64,000 bases of DNA from Oceanisphaera profunda. Lineage in GTDB: Bacteria; Pseudomonadota; Gammaproteobacteria; Enterobacterales; Aeromonadaceae. The first letter of the stretch is position 1. Every line of letters begins with the position of its first letter. Below, piece by piece: positions 29,587 to 38,620 of this stretch. The DNA lies in contig NZ_CP021377.1 of NCBI RefSeq assembly GCF_002157895.1, positions 1,178,001 through 1,242,000 of the forward strand, in the 5' to 3' direction. The position numbers and the translations under genes were made by a program. Below the pieces are notes generated by a model. The model made no database searches, was not told where the DNA came from, and saw only the letters and a list, made by a program, of their open reading frames with translations.

Positions 29587-30471
29587 TTACCTAACATGCT
29601 GAGCCTGAGCAATGAAATCACTTAGGTAATTAATCTGCTCTTCGCCTTTGCGTATGCCCACAAAAATCTGTTTTTTAATGCCCTGTTTACCGAGGCGGAG
29701 GCTTTTAATGGCCATAGTTTTAGCGAACTCATCCACGAGCCAGCCCGGCAAGGCACACACACCTCTGCCGGCTGCCACCATTTGCAACATGATTTCTGTG
29801 GTTTCGATGGTCTTGTGTTTTTTGACGGTACACTTAGCAGGATTTAAAAAATGACTGTAAATATCCAACCGCTCAGGCTCTACCGGATAGCTAAATAACA
29901 CCTCTTCACTTAGCTGCTCGGGCATGATGGAGTCTTGCATGGCAAGGGGGTGAGATGATGCAACGACCAGCCTATGTTCATAGTCAAATACCGGTATAAA
30001 CGTCAAATTAGGTTTATATAAGGGATCAGGCGTGACCAGAATATCTATCTCGTAGCTGTGCAGCGCCCCAAGACCGCCAAACTGAAATTCCTGCTTCACG
30101 TCAATATCCACGTTTGGCCATTTTTCAAGATAAGGCTCAATCACCCTTAACAACCATTGATAGCAAGGGTGGCATTCCATGCCGATGCGCAGTGAGCCCA
30201 TTTCGCCTTTCACTATCTGACTCAATAGCAGCTCAGTGTGTTTAAATTGCGGTAATACCCGACTGGCCAGCGTTAAGATTTGTTCACCTGCGTGAGTAAG
30301 ACGTAAGCTTCTGCCTTCTTTTTGCCAAACAGGAGTTTTTATCTGGCCTTCTAATTTTTTGATGCTGTGGCTCAATGCAGACTGAGACAAATTTAGCGAC
30401 TCCGCCGCTTGGGTTAAGGTGCCTTGCTCTTTTATGGCTGCCAGCACTTCCAGATGAAACCGCTCTAACAT
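29587..30471 (-). CDS. metR: MetR-type LysR-family regulator
   Basis: A 294-residue LysR regulator. The ATG at 30471 has AGGAG 7 bases before it; a GTG directly upstream would sit too close. The N-terminal winged helix-turn-helix is about 4-62 (LTQAAESLNLSQSALSHSIKKLE), and the effector domain follows. Resemblance to E. coli MetR is clear in the effector part: GMECHPCYQWL (E. coli IECHSCIQWL), PVFDYEHRLVVAS, SYPVEPERLDIYSHFLNPA and ALPGWLVDEF. MetR responds to homocysteine. With mesXD downstream and MetR-like boxes between, control of methionine synthesis is the likely job. Whether it is the genome's only MetR cannot be told. Confidence 0.85.
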   Translation of the reverse strand: MLERFHLEVLAAIKEQGTLTQAAESLNLSQSALSHSIKKLEGQIKTPVWQKEGRSLRLTHAGEQILTLASRVLPQFKHTELLLSQIVKGEMGSLRIGMECHPCYQWLLRVIEPYLEKWPNVDIDVKQEFQFGGLGALHSYEIDILVTPDPLYKPNLTFIPVFDYEHRLVVASSHPLAMQDSIMPEQLSEEVLFSYPVEPERLDIYSHFLNPAKCTVKKHKTIETTEIMLQMVAAGRGVCALPGWLVDEFAKTMAIKSLRLGKQGIKKQIFVGIRKGEEQINYLSDFIAQAQHVR

Positions 30472-30502
30472 CACTTAACTCCTGTCTTTAGCGCTTAATG
30501 TT

Positions 30503-30788
30503 ACCTGATTACCCACAAAGATCAGCCATGTTTCAGTGAGTTCAGTGAGTTCAGTATCAATAAATTCAATAAGTTACAGGGACATGCCTGTCTCATCTCT
30601 TGTAGGTGCCAATTTATTCGGCACGGTTTTGGTTTTATTCTTAAACCTCACAAACAGCCAGCGGAGCTGGCCAGCCGAATAAATTGGCTGCTACAAGTGC
30701 TAGACCCTTGGTCTTGAAGCCAACGGGGCAGTGAGAAAAACAAACCGAAACAGGGTGCATTATGGCTGAGGATCATACGTAATCAGGT
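30503..30788. repeat. MITE-like element, copy 2
   Basis: A 286-bp element just upstream of metR with the same ends as the copy at 18128-18434: ACCTGATTACCCACAAAG..TCAGCCAT at one end and ATGGCTGAGG.TCATACGTAATCAGGT at the other. It also shares ACAAACCGAAACAGGGTGCATT near the right end and CAGCCAGCGGAGCTGG in the middle. The inner hairpin (TTGTAG..CTACAA) is built here from GCCAATTTATTCGGC and its complement, quite unlike the CTCTT-rich core of copy 1. The rest of the gap to phnD (30789-31036) shows nothing further that I can name. Confidence 0.85.
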
Positions 30789-31036
30789 AATGTTATGAAT
30801 ATAATTCATGGTTTATTGAAAATACATTGTTATTTTCATGATTAGAATACTGCCAATGTTAAAATGCCGCCAATGCTTACCAAGATATCTAGACACTCAG
30901 TGATGCTAGCTAATTGACGTTAGGCGTGCCCTTAACAGGCTTGTCACCCCACAGACTCGGTATTGTCATAAATAAGCGTCATGGTTGCTGCAGTTGCCCA
31001 CTCGTTATTAAGCTTTTACTAAGCTTTGGAGTTTCC

Positions 31037-32002
31037 ATGATGAATACCCGTTTATCTCGTACCTTGTTGGCTGCCACGATCGCCGGCACCCTTGCCACTA
31101 TCAGCATGACGGCCAGTGCCAATCTATCTTCGCGCTTCACTGACACCAATGGCGACTTGGTGGCGGATCTGCCAACCGATGAGTCGCAGTGGATCAACCC
31201 TAGCACCTTGGTCTTTTCTTATACCCCAGTAGAAGACCCTGCGGTATATGGCGAGGTATGGGCTGATTTTCTCAAGCATATGGAGTCGGTGACCGGTAAG
31301 CGGGTGCAGTTTTTCCCAGTGCAGTCTAATGCTGCCCAACTGGAGGCAATGCGCGCAGGCCGTCTTCATGTGGCTGGATTCAACACCGGATCTAACCCTA
31401 TTGCAGTAAACTGCGCCGGTTTTGTGCCGTTCACTATGATGGCCGCTGAGGACGGTAGTTTTGGCTACGAGATGGAGATTATCACCTACCCTGGCAGTGG
31501 AATTAAGGAGATGTCTGACTTAGCAGGGCGCAGTATGGCTTTCACGTCGCCCACGTCTAACTCAGGTTTTAAAGCGCCCTCTGCCCTGCTCAATAGTGAG
31601 TTTGGTTTGGTGCCAGAAAATGACTTTGAAACGGCTTTCTCCGGCTCCCATGACAACTCTATCTTGGGAGTCATCAATAAAGACTATGAAGCTGCTGCCA
31701 TTGCCAATTCCGTATCTAACCGCATGCTCGCTCGCGATGTGATCAATGCCGATGACTATGAAATCCTCTACACATCTCAGACCTTCCCCACTACCGGCTA
31801 TGGGCACGTCTACAACCTGCACCCAGACCTTGCCAAAAAAGTTCAAGATGCCTTTTTTAGCTATAACTGGGAAGGCAGCGCCTTAAAGGATGAATTCGCC
31901 AACTCGGGTGAGTCGCAATTTATCCCCATTACCTTTAAGGAGCACTGGGCGGTGATCCGTACCATAGATGAAGCAAACGACGTGACTTACCAATGTGACT
32001 AA
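31037..32002 (+). CDS. phnD: Phosphonate/phosphite ABC transporter substrate-binding protein
   Basis: A 321-residue periplasmic binding protein of the PhnD family (PF12974-like). The start at 31037 is backed by TGGAG and opens a signal peptide cleaved near SASA or TASA-N. The mature protein shows the family features FSYTPVEDPAVYGEVWADFLKH and VQFFPVQSNAAQLEAMRAGRLHVAGF, and the SNSGFKAPSALL ligand loop. An N-terminal insertion (DTNGDLVADLPTDESQWINP) before the first strand is typical of the phosphate/phosphite/phosphonate-binding subgroup. It heads a four-gene transporter operon. The ligand cannot be read from sequence. Confidence 0.88.
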   Translation: MMNTRLSRTLLAATIAGTLATISMTASANLSSRFTDTNGDLVADLPTDESQWINPSTLVFSYTPVEDPAVYGEVWADFLKHMESVTGKRVQFFPVQSNAAQLEAMRAGRLHVAGFNTGSNPIAVNCAGFVPFTMMAAEDGSFGYEMEIITYPGSGIKEMSDLAGRSMAFTSPTSNSGFKAPSALLNSEFGLVPENDFETAFSGSHDNSILGVINKDYEAAAIANSVSNRMLARDVINADDYEILYTSQTFPTTGYGHVYNLHPDLAKKVQDAFFSYNWEGSALKDEFANSGESQFIPITFKEHWAVIRTIDEANDVTYQCD

Positions 32003-32071
32003 GCCCTATAAGCTGACGGGGCTCTTTATCGAGCCTCGCTTTTCTCACGTTTAAATAAAGGAAGCAACGCT

Positions 32072-32941
32072 GTGCTGACCCTCTCTCAGGTTAATAAGCG
32101 CTATCCCACCGGTGATCATGCCTTGGTAGGAATAGACCTAACTCTGCCACCGGGGCAGGTGATGGCGCTGATCGGTCCTTCTGGAGCAGGTAAAAGTACC
32201 CTGATCCGCTGCGTGAATCGTTTGGTAGAACCCACCAGTGGCAGCATTCGCCTAGAGGACACCGAACTAACCCGCCTCTCGGGTGGAAACTTGCGTAGAG
32301 CACGTCGCTCCATGGGCATGATTTTTCAAGAATATGCCTTGGTGGAGCGCCTAACGGTAATGGAAAATGTGCTCTCGGGCCGTCTCGGTTATGTGGGGTT
32401 CTGGCGTAGTTTTTTACGCCGTTATGCTCAAGCTGATATCACCGAAGCCTTTCGGTTATTGGAGCGGGTGGGTTTATCCCATGCCATAGACAAACGTGCT
32501 GACGCCCTTTCTGGGGGTCAGCGCCAACGCGTAGGTATTGCTCGAGCACTGATCCAGCAACCTAACGTATTACTGGTGGATGAACCAACCGCAAGCCTTG
32601 ATCCTAAAACATCACGGCTGATCATGCGCCTGATCCGCGAGCTCTGTAACGAGCGTAAGCTGGCGGCCATTATTAATATTCACGACGTCGCCCTAGCGCA
32701 GCAATTTGCGGATCGAATTGTTGGGCTGCGCGCCGGTAAAATTGTGTTTGATGGCACCCCACAAGAGCTGGATGCACAGGCGCTCACCACTATTTATGGG
32801 GAGGAAGAGTGGGATAGTCAATTAAATGGCGAAGTGGATGTAGAGCTGGATGTCGAGGTAAATGGTGAGGCGAAAGAAAGGCAAACCGCAGGCCAGCAGG
32901 TATCGCGGCCGTTATCTTTCACGCCTGGTGAAGCCATATGA
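32072..32941 (+). CDS. phnC: Phosphonate-type ABC transporter ATP-binding protein
   Basis: A 289-residue ABC ATPase starting at GTG 32072, with AAGGAA 8 bases before. Walker [10 protein letters not shown] (35-43), Q-loop [12 protein letters not shown], signature LSGGQRQRV, Walker [13 protein letters not shown] and H-loop NIHDVA. After the ATPase domain is a Glu/Asp/Val-rich extension of about 40 residues not needed for the fold. It overlaps the next permease by 4 bases (ATGA). Confidence 0.92.
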   Translation: MLTLSQVNKRYPTGDHALVGIDLTLPPGQVMALIGPSGAGKSTLIRCVNRLVEPTSGSIRLEDTELTRLSGGNLRRARRSMGMIFQEYALVERLTVMENVLSGRLGYVGFWRSFLRRYAQADITEAFRLLERVGLSHAIDKRADALSGGQRQRVGIARALIQQPNVLLVDEPTASLDPKTSRLIMRLIRELCNERKLAAIINIHDVALAQQFADRIVGLRAGKIVFDGTPQELDAQALTTIYGEEEWDSQLNGEVDVELDVEVNGEAKERQTAGQQVSRPLSFTPGEAI

Positions 32942-33747
32942 ATCGTCAACAGCTAGCAGAGATGGGCCACTGGCGGCGGTTGCCGCTCATCCAGAGTGCT
33001 AAATGGCGCTGGGGATTAACCTTGGGCCTAGCAGCCTATTTGGTACTTGCCCTGTCAACGGTCGATGTTAACTGGGATCGGGTTATTGAAGGTGCGGGGC
33101 GCGGCCTTAACTTTTTGGCGGCATTTGCTCAGCCAAACTTCGCCAGCCGCTCTAGCGACATTTACGCGGGCATCCTCGAAAGTTTATCCATGACGCTCAC
33201 CGCCACGGTTATTGGCGTGGCGCTGGCCGTACCCATTGGGCTGGGCGCTGCGCGTAATATCTCACCCTGGCCGGTTTACTATCTCTGCCGCAGTATTATT
33301 ACGGTGTCGCGCACCTTTCAAGAGATCATTATCGCGATTCTATTTGTGGTGATGTTCGGCTTTGGGCCCTTGGCGGGAATGTTAACCCTCGCCTTTGCCA
33401 CCATTGGCTTTATCGCAAAACTGTTGGCTGAAGATATTGAAGATCTCGACTGGCACCAAGTGGAGGCAATACGCGCTACCGGAGCAAGCTGGTGGCAGAT
33501 AATTAATCAAGCAGTGCAGCCACAAGTGATGCCGCGCTTAATTGGGCTTTCAATGTACCGCCTAGATATTAACTTCCGTGAATCGGCGATCATCGGCATT
33601 GTGGGGGCGGGAGGCATTGGCGCTACCCTCAACACCTCCATCAGCCGTTATGAGTACGACACCTCGGCCGCTATCTTACTGATCATCATTGCGTTTGTGC
33701 TGCTGTCTGAGTACGGCTCAAGCTATGTGCGTCGCTGGACCCAATAA
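32938..33747 (+). CDS. phnE: Phosphonate-type ABC transporter permease 1
   Basis: A 269-residue inner-membrane permease with the binding-protein-dependent transport domain. The ATPase-contact (EAA) loop reads [23 protein letters not shown], and the PhnE-type [21 protein letters not shown] motif follows. The start overlaps phnC. It pairs with the related permease downstream. Confidence 0.92.
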   Translation: MNRQQLAEMGHWRRLPLIQSAKWRWGLTLGLAAYLVLALSTVDVNWDRVIEGAGRGLNFLAAFAQPNFASRSSDIYAGILESLSMTLTATVIGVALAVPIGLGAARNISPWPVYYLCRSIITVSRTFQEIIIAILFVVMFGFGPLAGMLTLAFATIGFIAKLLAEDIEDLDWHQVEAIRATGASWWQIINQAVQPQVMPRLIGLSMYRLDINFRESAIIGIVGAGGIGATLNTSISRYEYDTSAAILLIIIAFVLLSEYGSSYVRRWTQ

Positions 33748-33760
33748 ATAGGATATCGTT

Positions 33761-34576
33761 ATGTTTGTAGATAACTCCAAGCAGAGTGTACCTACTTGGC
33801 GCCTGCGCACCACCCGTGCCCAATGGCTGAGCTATGTAGCTTGGCTGGCGGGTGTCTGTCTTTTTTTACTGTGCTGGAAACAAATTTCTGACAACACCAT
33901 GTGGGTGTTTGTGGAGGATGCAGGTAGCCAAGGTGTCGACTTGGTTGGCCGCATGCTGCCACCCGAGTGGAGCTATGCACAGCATCTCTGGCAACCGATG
34001 TGGGACACGCTTAATATCGCCACCCTAGGCACGGCACTGGGGGTGGCGATGGCCTTTCCAGTAGCTTTTTTAGCGGCCCGCAACACCAGCCCGCATCCTG
34101 CCATTCGCAGTGTGGCACTGGTTATTATTGTGGCCTCACGTTCTATCAACTCATTAATTTGGGCCATGCTGCTGGTGACCATTCTAGGCCCGGGGGTGTT
34201 GGCGGGTATTATTGCCATCGCCCTGCGCTCAATAGGTTTTGTTGGCAAACTGCTTTATGAAGCCATTGAAGAGATAAACCCAGCACCGGTAGAGGCAATC
34301 AGTGCCACCGGTGCCAGCCAAGCACAAGTTATGAGCTACGGTGTATTACCCCAAGTTATGCCTGCTTTTGCTGGGATCAGTGTTTACCGTTGGGACATCA
34401 ACATCCGTGAATCCACCGTGTTGGGCATGGTCGGAGCTGGCGGCATCGGCCTACAACTCAATGCATCTATCAACACCCTAGCGTGGAGTCAGGTAAGCGT
34501 GATCTTTATGATGATACTGGCCACCGTGCTAGTGTCAGAATGGGTGTCAGCCCGAATACGCCACGCCACTATTTAA
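33761..34576 (+). CDS. phnE2: Phosphonate-type ABC transporter permease 2
   Basis: A 271-residue paralogue of the preceding permease, 13 bases downstream. Its EAA loop reads VEAISATGASQAQVMSYGVLPQV and the RWDINIRESTVLGMVGAGGIG motif is present. Two unequal PhnE-like permeases are common in phosphonate and phosphite uptake operons. No C-P lyase, phosphonatase or phosphite dehydrogenase genes follow, so this is an uptake-only cassette. No clear terminator was found; a GCCGCTC/GAGCGGC hairpin at 34614-34639 lacks a T-run. Confidence 0.92.
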   Translation: MFVDNSKQSVPTWRLRTTRAQWLSYVAWLAGVCLFLLCWKQISDNTMWVFVEDAGSQGVDLVGRMLPPEWSYAQHLWQPMWDTLNIATLGTALGVAMAFPVAFLAARNTSPHPAIRSVALVIIVASRSINSLIWAMLLVTILGPGVLAGIIAIALRSIGFVGKLLYEAIEEINPAPVEAISATGASQAQVMSYGVLPQVMPAFAGISVYRWDINIRESTVLGMVGAGGIGLQLNASINTLAWSQVSVIFMMILATVLVSEWVSARIRHATI

Positions 34577-34821
34577 ACCTGAAAACAGCCTTCTGTATTT
34601 ATCAGTCTAAGTAGCCGCTCGCTTGATCAGCAGAGCGGCACTAAAAATAAAGCGAATAAAAAATTAAAACTAACGCCAATAAATATTGAGTCTGTAGTGG
34701 TCAAGTAAAAGTGGCCACCATATTTTACTCCTTCCTCTCCTCTGCCACTTTTTACGACTTTCGCGAATTTTCATAGGGATAAAGTCGTCATTCTCACGGC
34801 TCCCTAGCTACAAAGCCTCCA

Positions 34822-35166
34822 CCTCGATAAGCCTCTATAAATTTTTTGACATTACTTATGCGAATATCAAGCTAAGCACTAAAACAGCGCAAATCACGCG
34901 CCTAATCAGTGGTATTGCCGAGCGCGCTAAGTTCTGGCCTATTTTGTACGCTTCGTCTTTGTCGGGAGCGCTGGTCTATCTCTTTTTTGAAGGCATAGTC
35001 TGGAACAATAACTCTGGCTTGCACTACTCGTTAACTGCGACCTTTGGCGCCGCCTTTCACGACCTTTCCGGCTCGATCGTCGTCCATTGCGTAAGCGGCT
35101 GGATTGTCTAGTTGCCATCTTGCTGCTAAGCGTAGATAAGACATGACCGTAACGCTAAACGGGTGG
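34822..35166 (+). pseudogene. Decayed partial copy of the amt locus
   Basis: Three blocks match the intact amt region downstream in order: 34822-34861 matches 37016-37055 (leader), 34865-34906 matches 37200-37241 (leader), and 34909 to about 35166 matches 37600 to about 37858 (coding, including the first conserved histidine region). Two segments of about 144 and 358 bases are missing between them, including the start codon. A one-base deletion near 35107 and several stops (for example TAG in WIV*) break the frame. It is a non-functional remnant of a duplication. Elsewhere in the 758-base gap I see only a short TGGTCAAGTAAAAGTGGCCA palindrome near 34700 that may be an insertion-sequence end. 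Confidence 0.85.
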
Positions 35167-35334
35167 TTTTATTTAGCTCTATAACCGAGACTCTCTCCCC
35201 ATAACCTGTAGTAACGTCGAAAATAATACTCATATGGAGATATTTTTAAAAAATCCTGAAGAATGATATACTTAGGTAATAAATTAACAGCATTATTAAG
35301 TGTAAACATAGACAATCTGAGGAAAGATAAAGAA

Positions 35335-36288
35335 ATGAAAATTGTAATATTAGAATCTCTAGGTATTAGCGATGAAGAGTTCAATATAATATCAAAACCT
35401 TTAACTGATAGTGGCCATGAGTTAGTTGTATATAACGATGGTAAATTAGATGATGAGACTATTAAAGTCAGGATTAAAGATGCAGAGGTTTTAGTGCTCG
35501 CTAATACGGCACTGAGTAGTGAAGTGATCGATGCAGCAGAAAAATTAAAATATATTTCAATAGCCTTCACCGGTTACAACCATATCGACTTAGGAAAATG
35601 TAAAGAGAAAGGCATTAAAGTCTCAAATGCCGCAGGTTATAGTACAAACTCTGTAGCAGAACTTACTTTTGGGCTAATAACTGCACTATTACGTAATATT
35701 GTACCTTTAGACGCTGTAACCAGAGAGGGAGGTACAAAAAATGGCTACCGACAGATTGATTTAAATGGTAAAACCTTAGGCTTATTAGGTACCGGAGACA
35801 TAGGTAGCGCAGTAGCTAAATTAGGTTTGGCTTATGGCTGTAATGTCATTGCTTATAATCGAAGCGTAAATACAGAACTAATAGACAAAGGTGTAGAGTA
35901 TAAGTCGCTAGATGAAGTATTAAAAGAAAGTGACATTGTCAGCCTTCATATACCACTCACAGATGAAACCAAAAACTTAATTAATAAAGATAAGCTAGCA
36001 TTGATGAAAACTAGTTCATTCTTAATCAACACCGCCATTGGCCCTGTGGTTGACCATGATGCATTGGCAGAAGCACTGCACAATGGGACCATAGCGGGTG
36101 CTGGTTTAGATAGAGTGGAGATGGAGCCCCCAGTTCCTACAGATTACCCTATCCTAGCGGCTCCCAATACTGTGCTTGTTCCGCACGTAGGGTTTGCCAC
36201 AGAGGAAGCCATGGTAAGAAGAGCCAAGATTACATTTGACAATATTGTTAAATGGGAACAAGGCGCACAAGAAAATATCGTTATTTAA
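35335..36288 (+). CDS. D-2-hydroxyacid dehydrogenase family protein, catalytic Arg replaced
   Basis: A 317-residue protein of the D-isomer 2-hydroxyacid dehydrogenase family, starting at ATG 35335 (GAGGAAAG upstream). The NAD motif GTGDIG is at 152-157. In the family a catalytic Arg-Glu-His triad is expected. Glu264 (EMEPP) and His284 (VPHVG) are present, but the Arg position (NTARG) reads NTAIG, with Ile235. The gene is visibly AT-rich and uses A/T-ending codons, unlike everything around it, and resembles proteins common in Firmicutes (inferred). It lies between broken amt and GGDEF remnants, which suggests recent transfer. Substrate unknown; the missing Arg makes a normal dehydrogenase activity uncertain. 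It is not a phosphite dehydrogenase by motif. Confidence 0.85.
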   Translation: MKIVILESLGISDEEFNIISKPLTDSGHELVVYNDGKLDDETIKVRIKDAEVLVLANTALSSEVIDAAEKLKYISIAFTGYNHIDLGKCKEKGIKVSNAAGYSTNSVAELTFGLITALLRNIVPLDAVTREGGTKNGYRQIDLNGKTLGLLGTGDIGSAVAKLGLAYGCNVIAYNRSVNTELIDKGVEYKSLDEVLKESDIVSLHIPLTDETKNLINKDKLALMKTSSFLINTAIGPVVDHDALAEALHNGTIAGAGLDRVEMEPPVPTDYPILAAPNTVLVPHVGFATEEAMVRRAKITFDNIVKWEQGAQENIVI

Positions 36289-36295
36289 AAATATT

Positions 36296-36330
36296 AAAAC
36301 AAACCTATCGTCACGGTAGGTTTGTTTTAT
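36296..36330 (+). terminator. Terminator after the D-2-hydroxyacid dehydrogenase gene
   Basis: Stem AAAACAAACCTA/TAGGTTTGTTTT (36296-36307 with 36317-36328), 9-nt loop, T-rich right arm followed by ATTTATT. It lies 8 bases after the stop and 27 bases before the end of the broken GGDEF gene on the other strand. Confidence 0.85.
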
Positions 36331-36356
36331 TTATTAGAAGAAAAGTGCGCTGTTTC

Positions 36357-36985
36357 TTAAATCAAAGCCGATATTCCATCTTCAGGATACAGCGCCGCGC
36401 CCTGGCTCACATAGCAGTGCAAGGTATGATGCTGGATCTGAAAAGGTGTCGCCATGGCCGCCTCAATGCAGGCCATACTTTGCTTGACGCCCTCAGCGTC
36501 TTTCACCTGCGTCAGCAGCGCTACAAACTCATCTCCGCCCATACGCGCCAAAGTATCTGAATCTCTCAACAGCAGCTTAACTTGCTGTAGTAAGCAATCT
36601 CCTACTTCGTGACCATAAGTATCATTTACCTGCTTAAAGCCATTTAAGTCGATGAACAACACTGCCAAAGGTATCTCGATGCGTTGAGCCAGAGTTATCG
36701 CCTGTTTAAGGCATTCTTGAAGCATTGAACGGTTGGGCAAGCCAGCGAGGCTGTCATGATGAGCCAGATACTACATCTTTTCTTCAGCCGCTTTGCGATC
36801 GGAAATATCGGTCAGAATATTGAGTGTGGCGGGCTCTCCCTGCCACACAATGGCCCCCCACTCAACTCAATGGGATAACGGGTACCGTCTTTTTTTAAAA
36901 TAGGCTTTCGTAACGTTGCGATGCTGGCAACCCTGCTAGGCGGCGCTGGTAATTCACCAACATAACATCGCGCACAGAAATTCGC
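36357..36985 (-). pseudogene. Broken PAS-GGDEF diguanylate cyclase gene
   Basis: Read on the minus strand, a PAS fragment (NYQRRLAGLPASQRYESLF) is followed by a frameshift at the T/A run 36889-36900, then KKDGTRYPIELSG. A second frameshift follows at the six-C run 36854-36859, then GAIVWQGEPATLNILTDIS and an in-frame TAG at 36771-36773 in place of a sense codon before YLAHHDSL. The GGDEF domain (ARMGGDEFVALL, 127 residues from the next start) is cut off after YPEDGISALI, losing its last helix. The upstream half is missing where the amt leader begins. The 127-residue open piece is unlikely to be functional. Confidence 0.85.
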
Positions 36986-37265
36986 AGTGAACTGACCACT
37001 ATCAACGAAAACATCCCTCGATAAGCCCCTATAAATTTTTTGGCATTATTTATGCAACTCTCTCCTTACGATGCGCTTGATAAAGGCTAAGCGCCTGCAT
37101 GGCGGGGAGAATATTCCGCTTTTATCCTTCTCAACCCACGGCTAGCAGGTGTTGAGTGCTACTTGGCCAACTCGCCCAAGCACCATTTTGAACAGCGACT
37201 ATCAAGCTAAGCACCAAAACAGTGCAAATCACGCACCTAATGAAGGCATAAAGGAGAACGCATTC

Positions 37266-38474
37266 ATGGACAGTATCAGTAGTGCCATAGATACCTTGGC
37301 ACAAAGTGCCAACACGCTATTTTTATTAATGGGCTCGGTCATGGTGTTTGCCATGCACGCCGGTTTTGCCTTTTTAGAAGTTGGCACAGTTCGCCATAAA
37401 AATCAGGTGAATGCCTTGGCTAAAATCATGACCGATTTTGGCTTTTCCGCCCTCGCCTACTTTTTTGTTGGCTACTGGGTCGCCTATGACGTCACCTTTT
37501 TTCGAGACGCCGAAACGTTGGCCGCCGGAAAGGGCTACGAGCTGGTTAAATTCTTCTTCTTAATGACCTTTGCCGCCGCTATTCCTGCCATTGTCTCCGG
37601 TGGTATTGCCGAGCGCGCTAAGTTCTGGCCTATTTTATGCGCGTCGTCCTTGTCGGTGGCGCTGGTTTATCCCTTTTTTGAAGGCATAGCTTGGAACAAT
37701 AACTTTGGCCTGCAAGATTGGTTAACTGCGACCTTTGGCGCCGCCTTTCACGACTTTGCCGGCTCGGTTGTCGTTCATAGCGTAGGCGGCTGGATTGCCC
37801 TAGTGGCCATCTTACTGCTGGGCGTACGTAAGGGCCGTTATCGTAACGGTAAGCTGGTGGCCTTTCCGCCCTCCAACATTCCTTTTTTGGCGTTAGGCGC
37901 TTGGATTTTGTCTATTGGCTGGTTCGGCTTTAATGTGATGTCGGCTCAGACACTGGAGGGGATTTCCGGTCTGGTCGCACTCAACTCCATGATGGCCATG
38001 GTTGGCGGTATTATCGCCGCCCTATTACTGGGCAAGAATGACCCCGGCTTTATACATAACGGCCCCTTGGCCGGTTTGGTGGCCGTGTGTGCGGGATCCG
38101 ATCTTATGCATCCGATTGGCGCACTGGTGGTCGGCATGATTGCCGGCGCTTTGTTCGTCTGGATGTTTACCCTGCAACAAAACAAATGGCAAATTGACGA
38201 TGTGCTAGGTGTGTGGCCACTACACGGAATTTGTGGCGCTTGGGGTGGTATTGCTGCAGGTATATTTGGTCAGCAAGCCTTAGGCGGCATGGGTGGTGTG
38301 AGCTTTTTCTCGCAATTGATCGGTACACTGGCAGGAATTACGATAGCCATTTGCGGCGGCCTGCTGGTCTACGGCAGCATCAAATTATTGGTAGGGATCC
38401 GCTTAACGGATGAACAAGAGTTTAACGGTGCCGACCTCAGTATTCACAAAATTTCGGCCACCTATAACGATTGA
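37266..38474 (+). CDS. amt: Ammonium transporter, Amt family
   Basis: A 402-residue inner-membrane ammonium channel with about 11 helices. The ATG at 37266 has AAGGAG 9 bases upstream; earlier in-frame starts lie in the leader. The twin-histidine pore residues are His171 (VVVHSVGGW) and the histidine of PLHGICGAWGG. AMHAGFAFLEVGTVRHKN and FAAAIPAIVSGGIAERAKF are family signatures. There is no N-terminal signal peptide, unlike E. coli AmtB, and no glnK beside it, which is unusual because most amt genes are paired with a PII gene. A decayed copy lies at 34822-35166. Confidence 0.92.
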   Translation: MDSISSAIDTLAQSANTLFLLMGSVMVFAMHAGFAFLEVGTVRHKNQVNALAKIMTDFGFSALAYFFVGYWVAYDVTFFRDAETLAAGKGYELVKFFFLMTFAAAIPAIVSGGIAERAKFWPILCASSLSVALVYPFFEGIAWNNNFGLQDWLTATFGAAFHDFAGSVVVHSVGGWIALVAILLLGVRKGRYRNGKLVAFPPSNIPFLALGAWILSIGWFGFNVMSAQTLEGISGLVALNSMMAMVGGIIAALLLGKNDPGFIHNGPLAGLVAVCAGSDLMHPIGALVVGMIAGALFVWMFTLQQNKWQIDDVLGVWPLHGICGAWGGIAAGIFGQQALGGMGGVSFFSQLIGTLAGITIAICGGLLVYGSIKLLVGIRLTDEQEFNGADLSIHKISATYND

Positions 38475-38620
38475 TATTTGTGGGTGATGATCGGCTAGGT
38501 GCCATTAAGGTTACAGTTTTCGGCAAGGGCAAACAGGCTGCTACGGCAATCTAAAGCCGTAAGTATAAAACGCTCCCCGCGCTCAACTGCAAGCTTAGGG
38601 AGCGGCCTTAGAGGGAGGTT

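Noticed and set aside
34690-34725. Insertion-sequence end (TGGTCAAGTAAAAGTGGCCA)
   Set aside because: The phrase resembles some element ends, but no partner end or transposase remnant was found, so it is not called.
35335-36288. Phosphite dehydrogenase (PtxD), suggested by the nearby phosphonate-type transporter
   Set aside because: It belongs to the same superfamily, but the catalytic Arg present in PtxD is Ile here, the composition is foreign, and pseudogene debris separates it from the transporter.
36357-36740. Stand-alone 127-residue GGDEF protein
   Set aside because: Its sequence continues upstream through a nonsense codon and two frameshifts into a PAS domain, and its 3' end is truncated, so it is part of a pseudogene.
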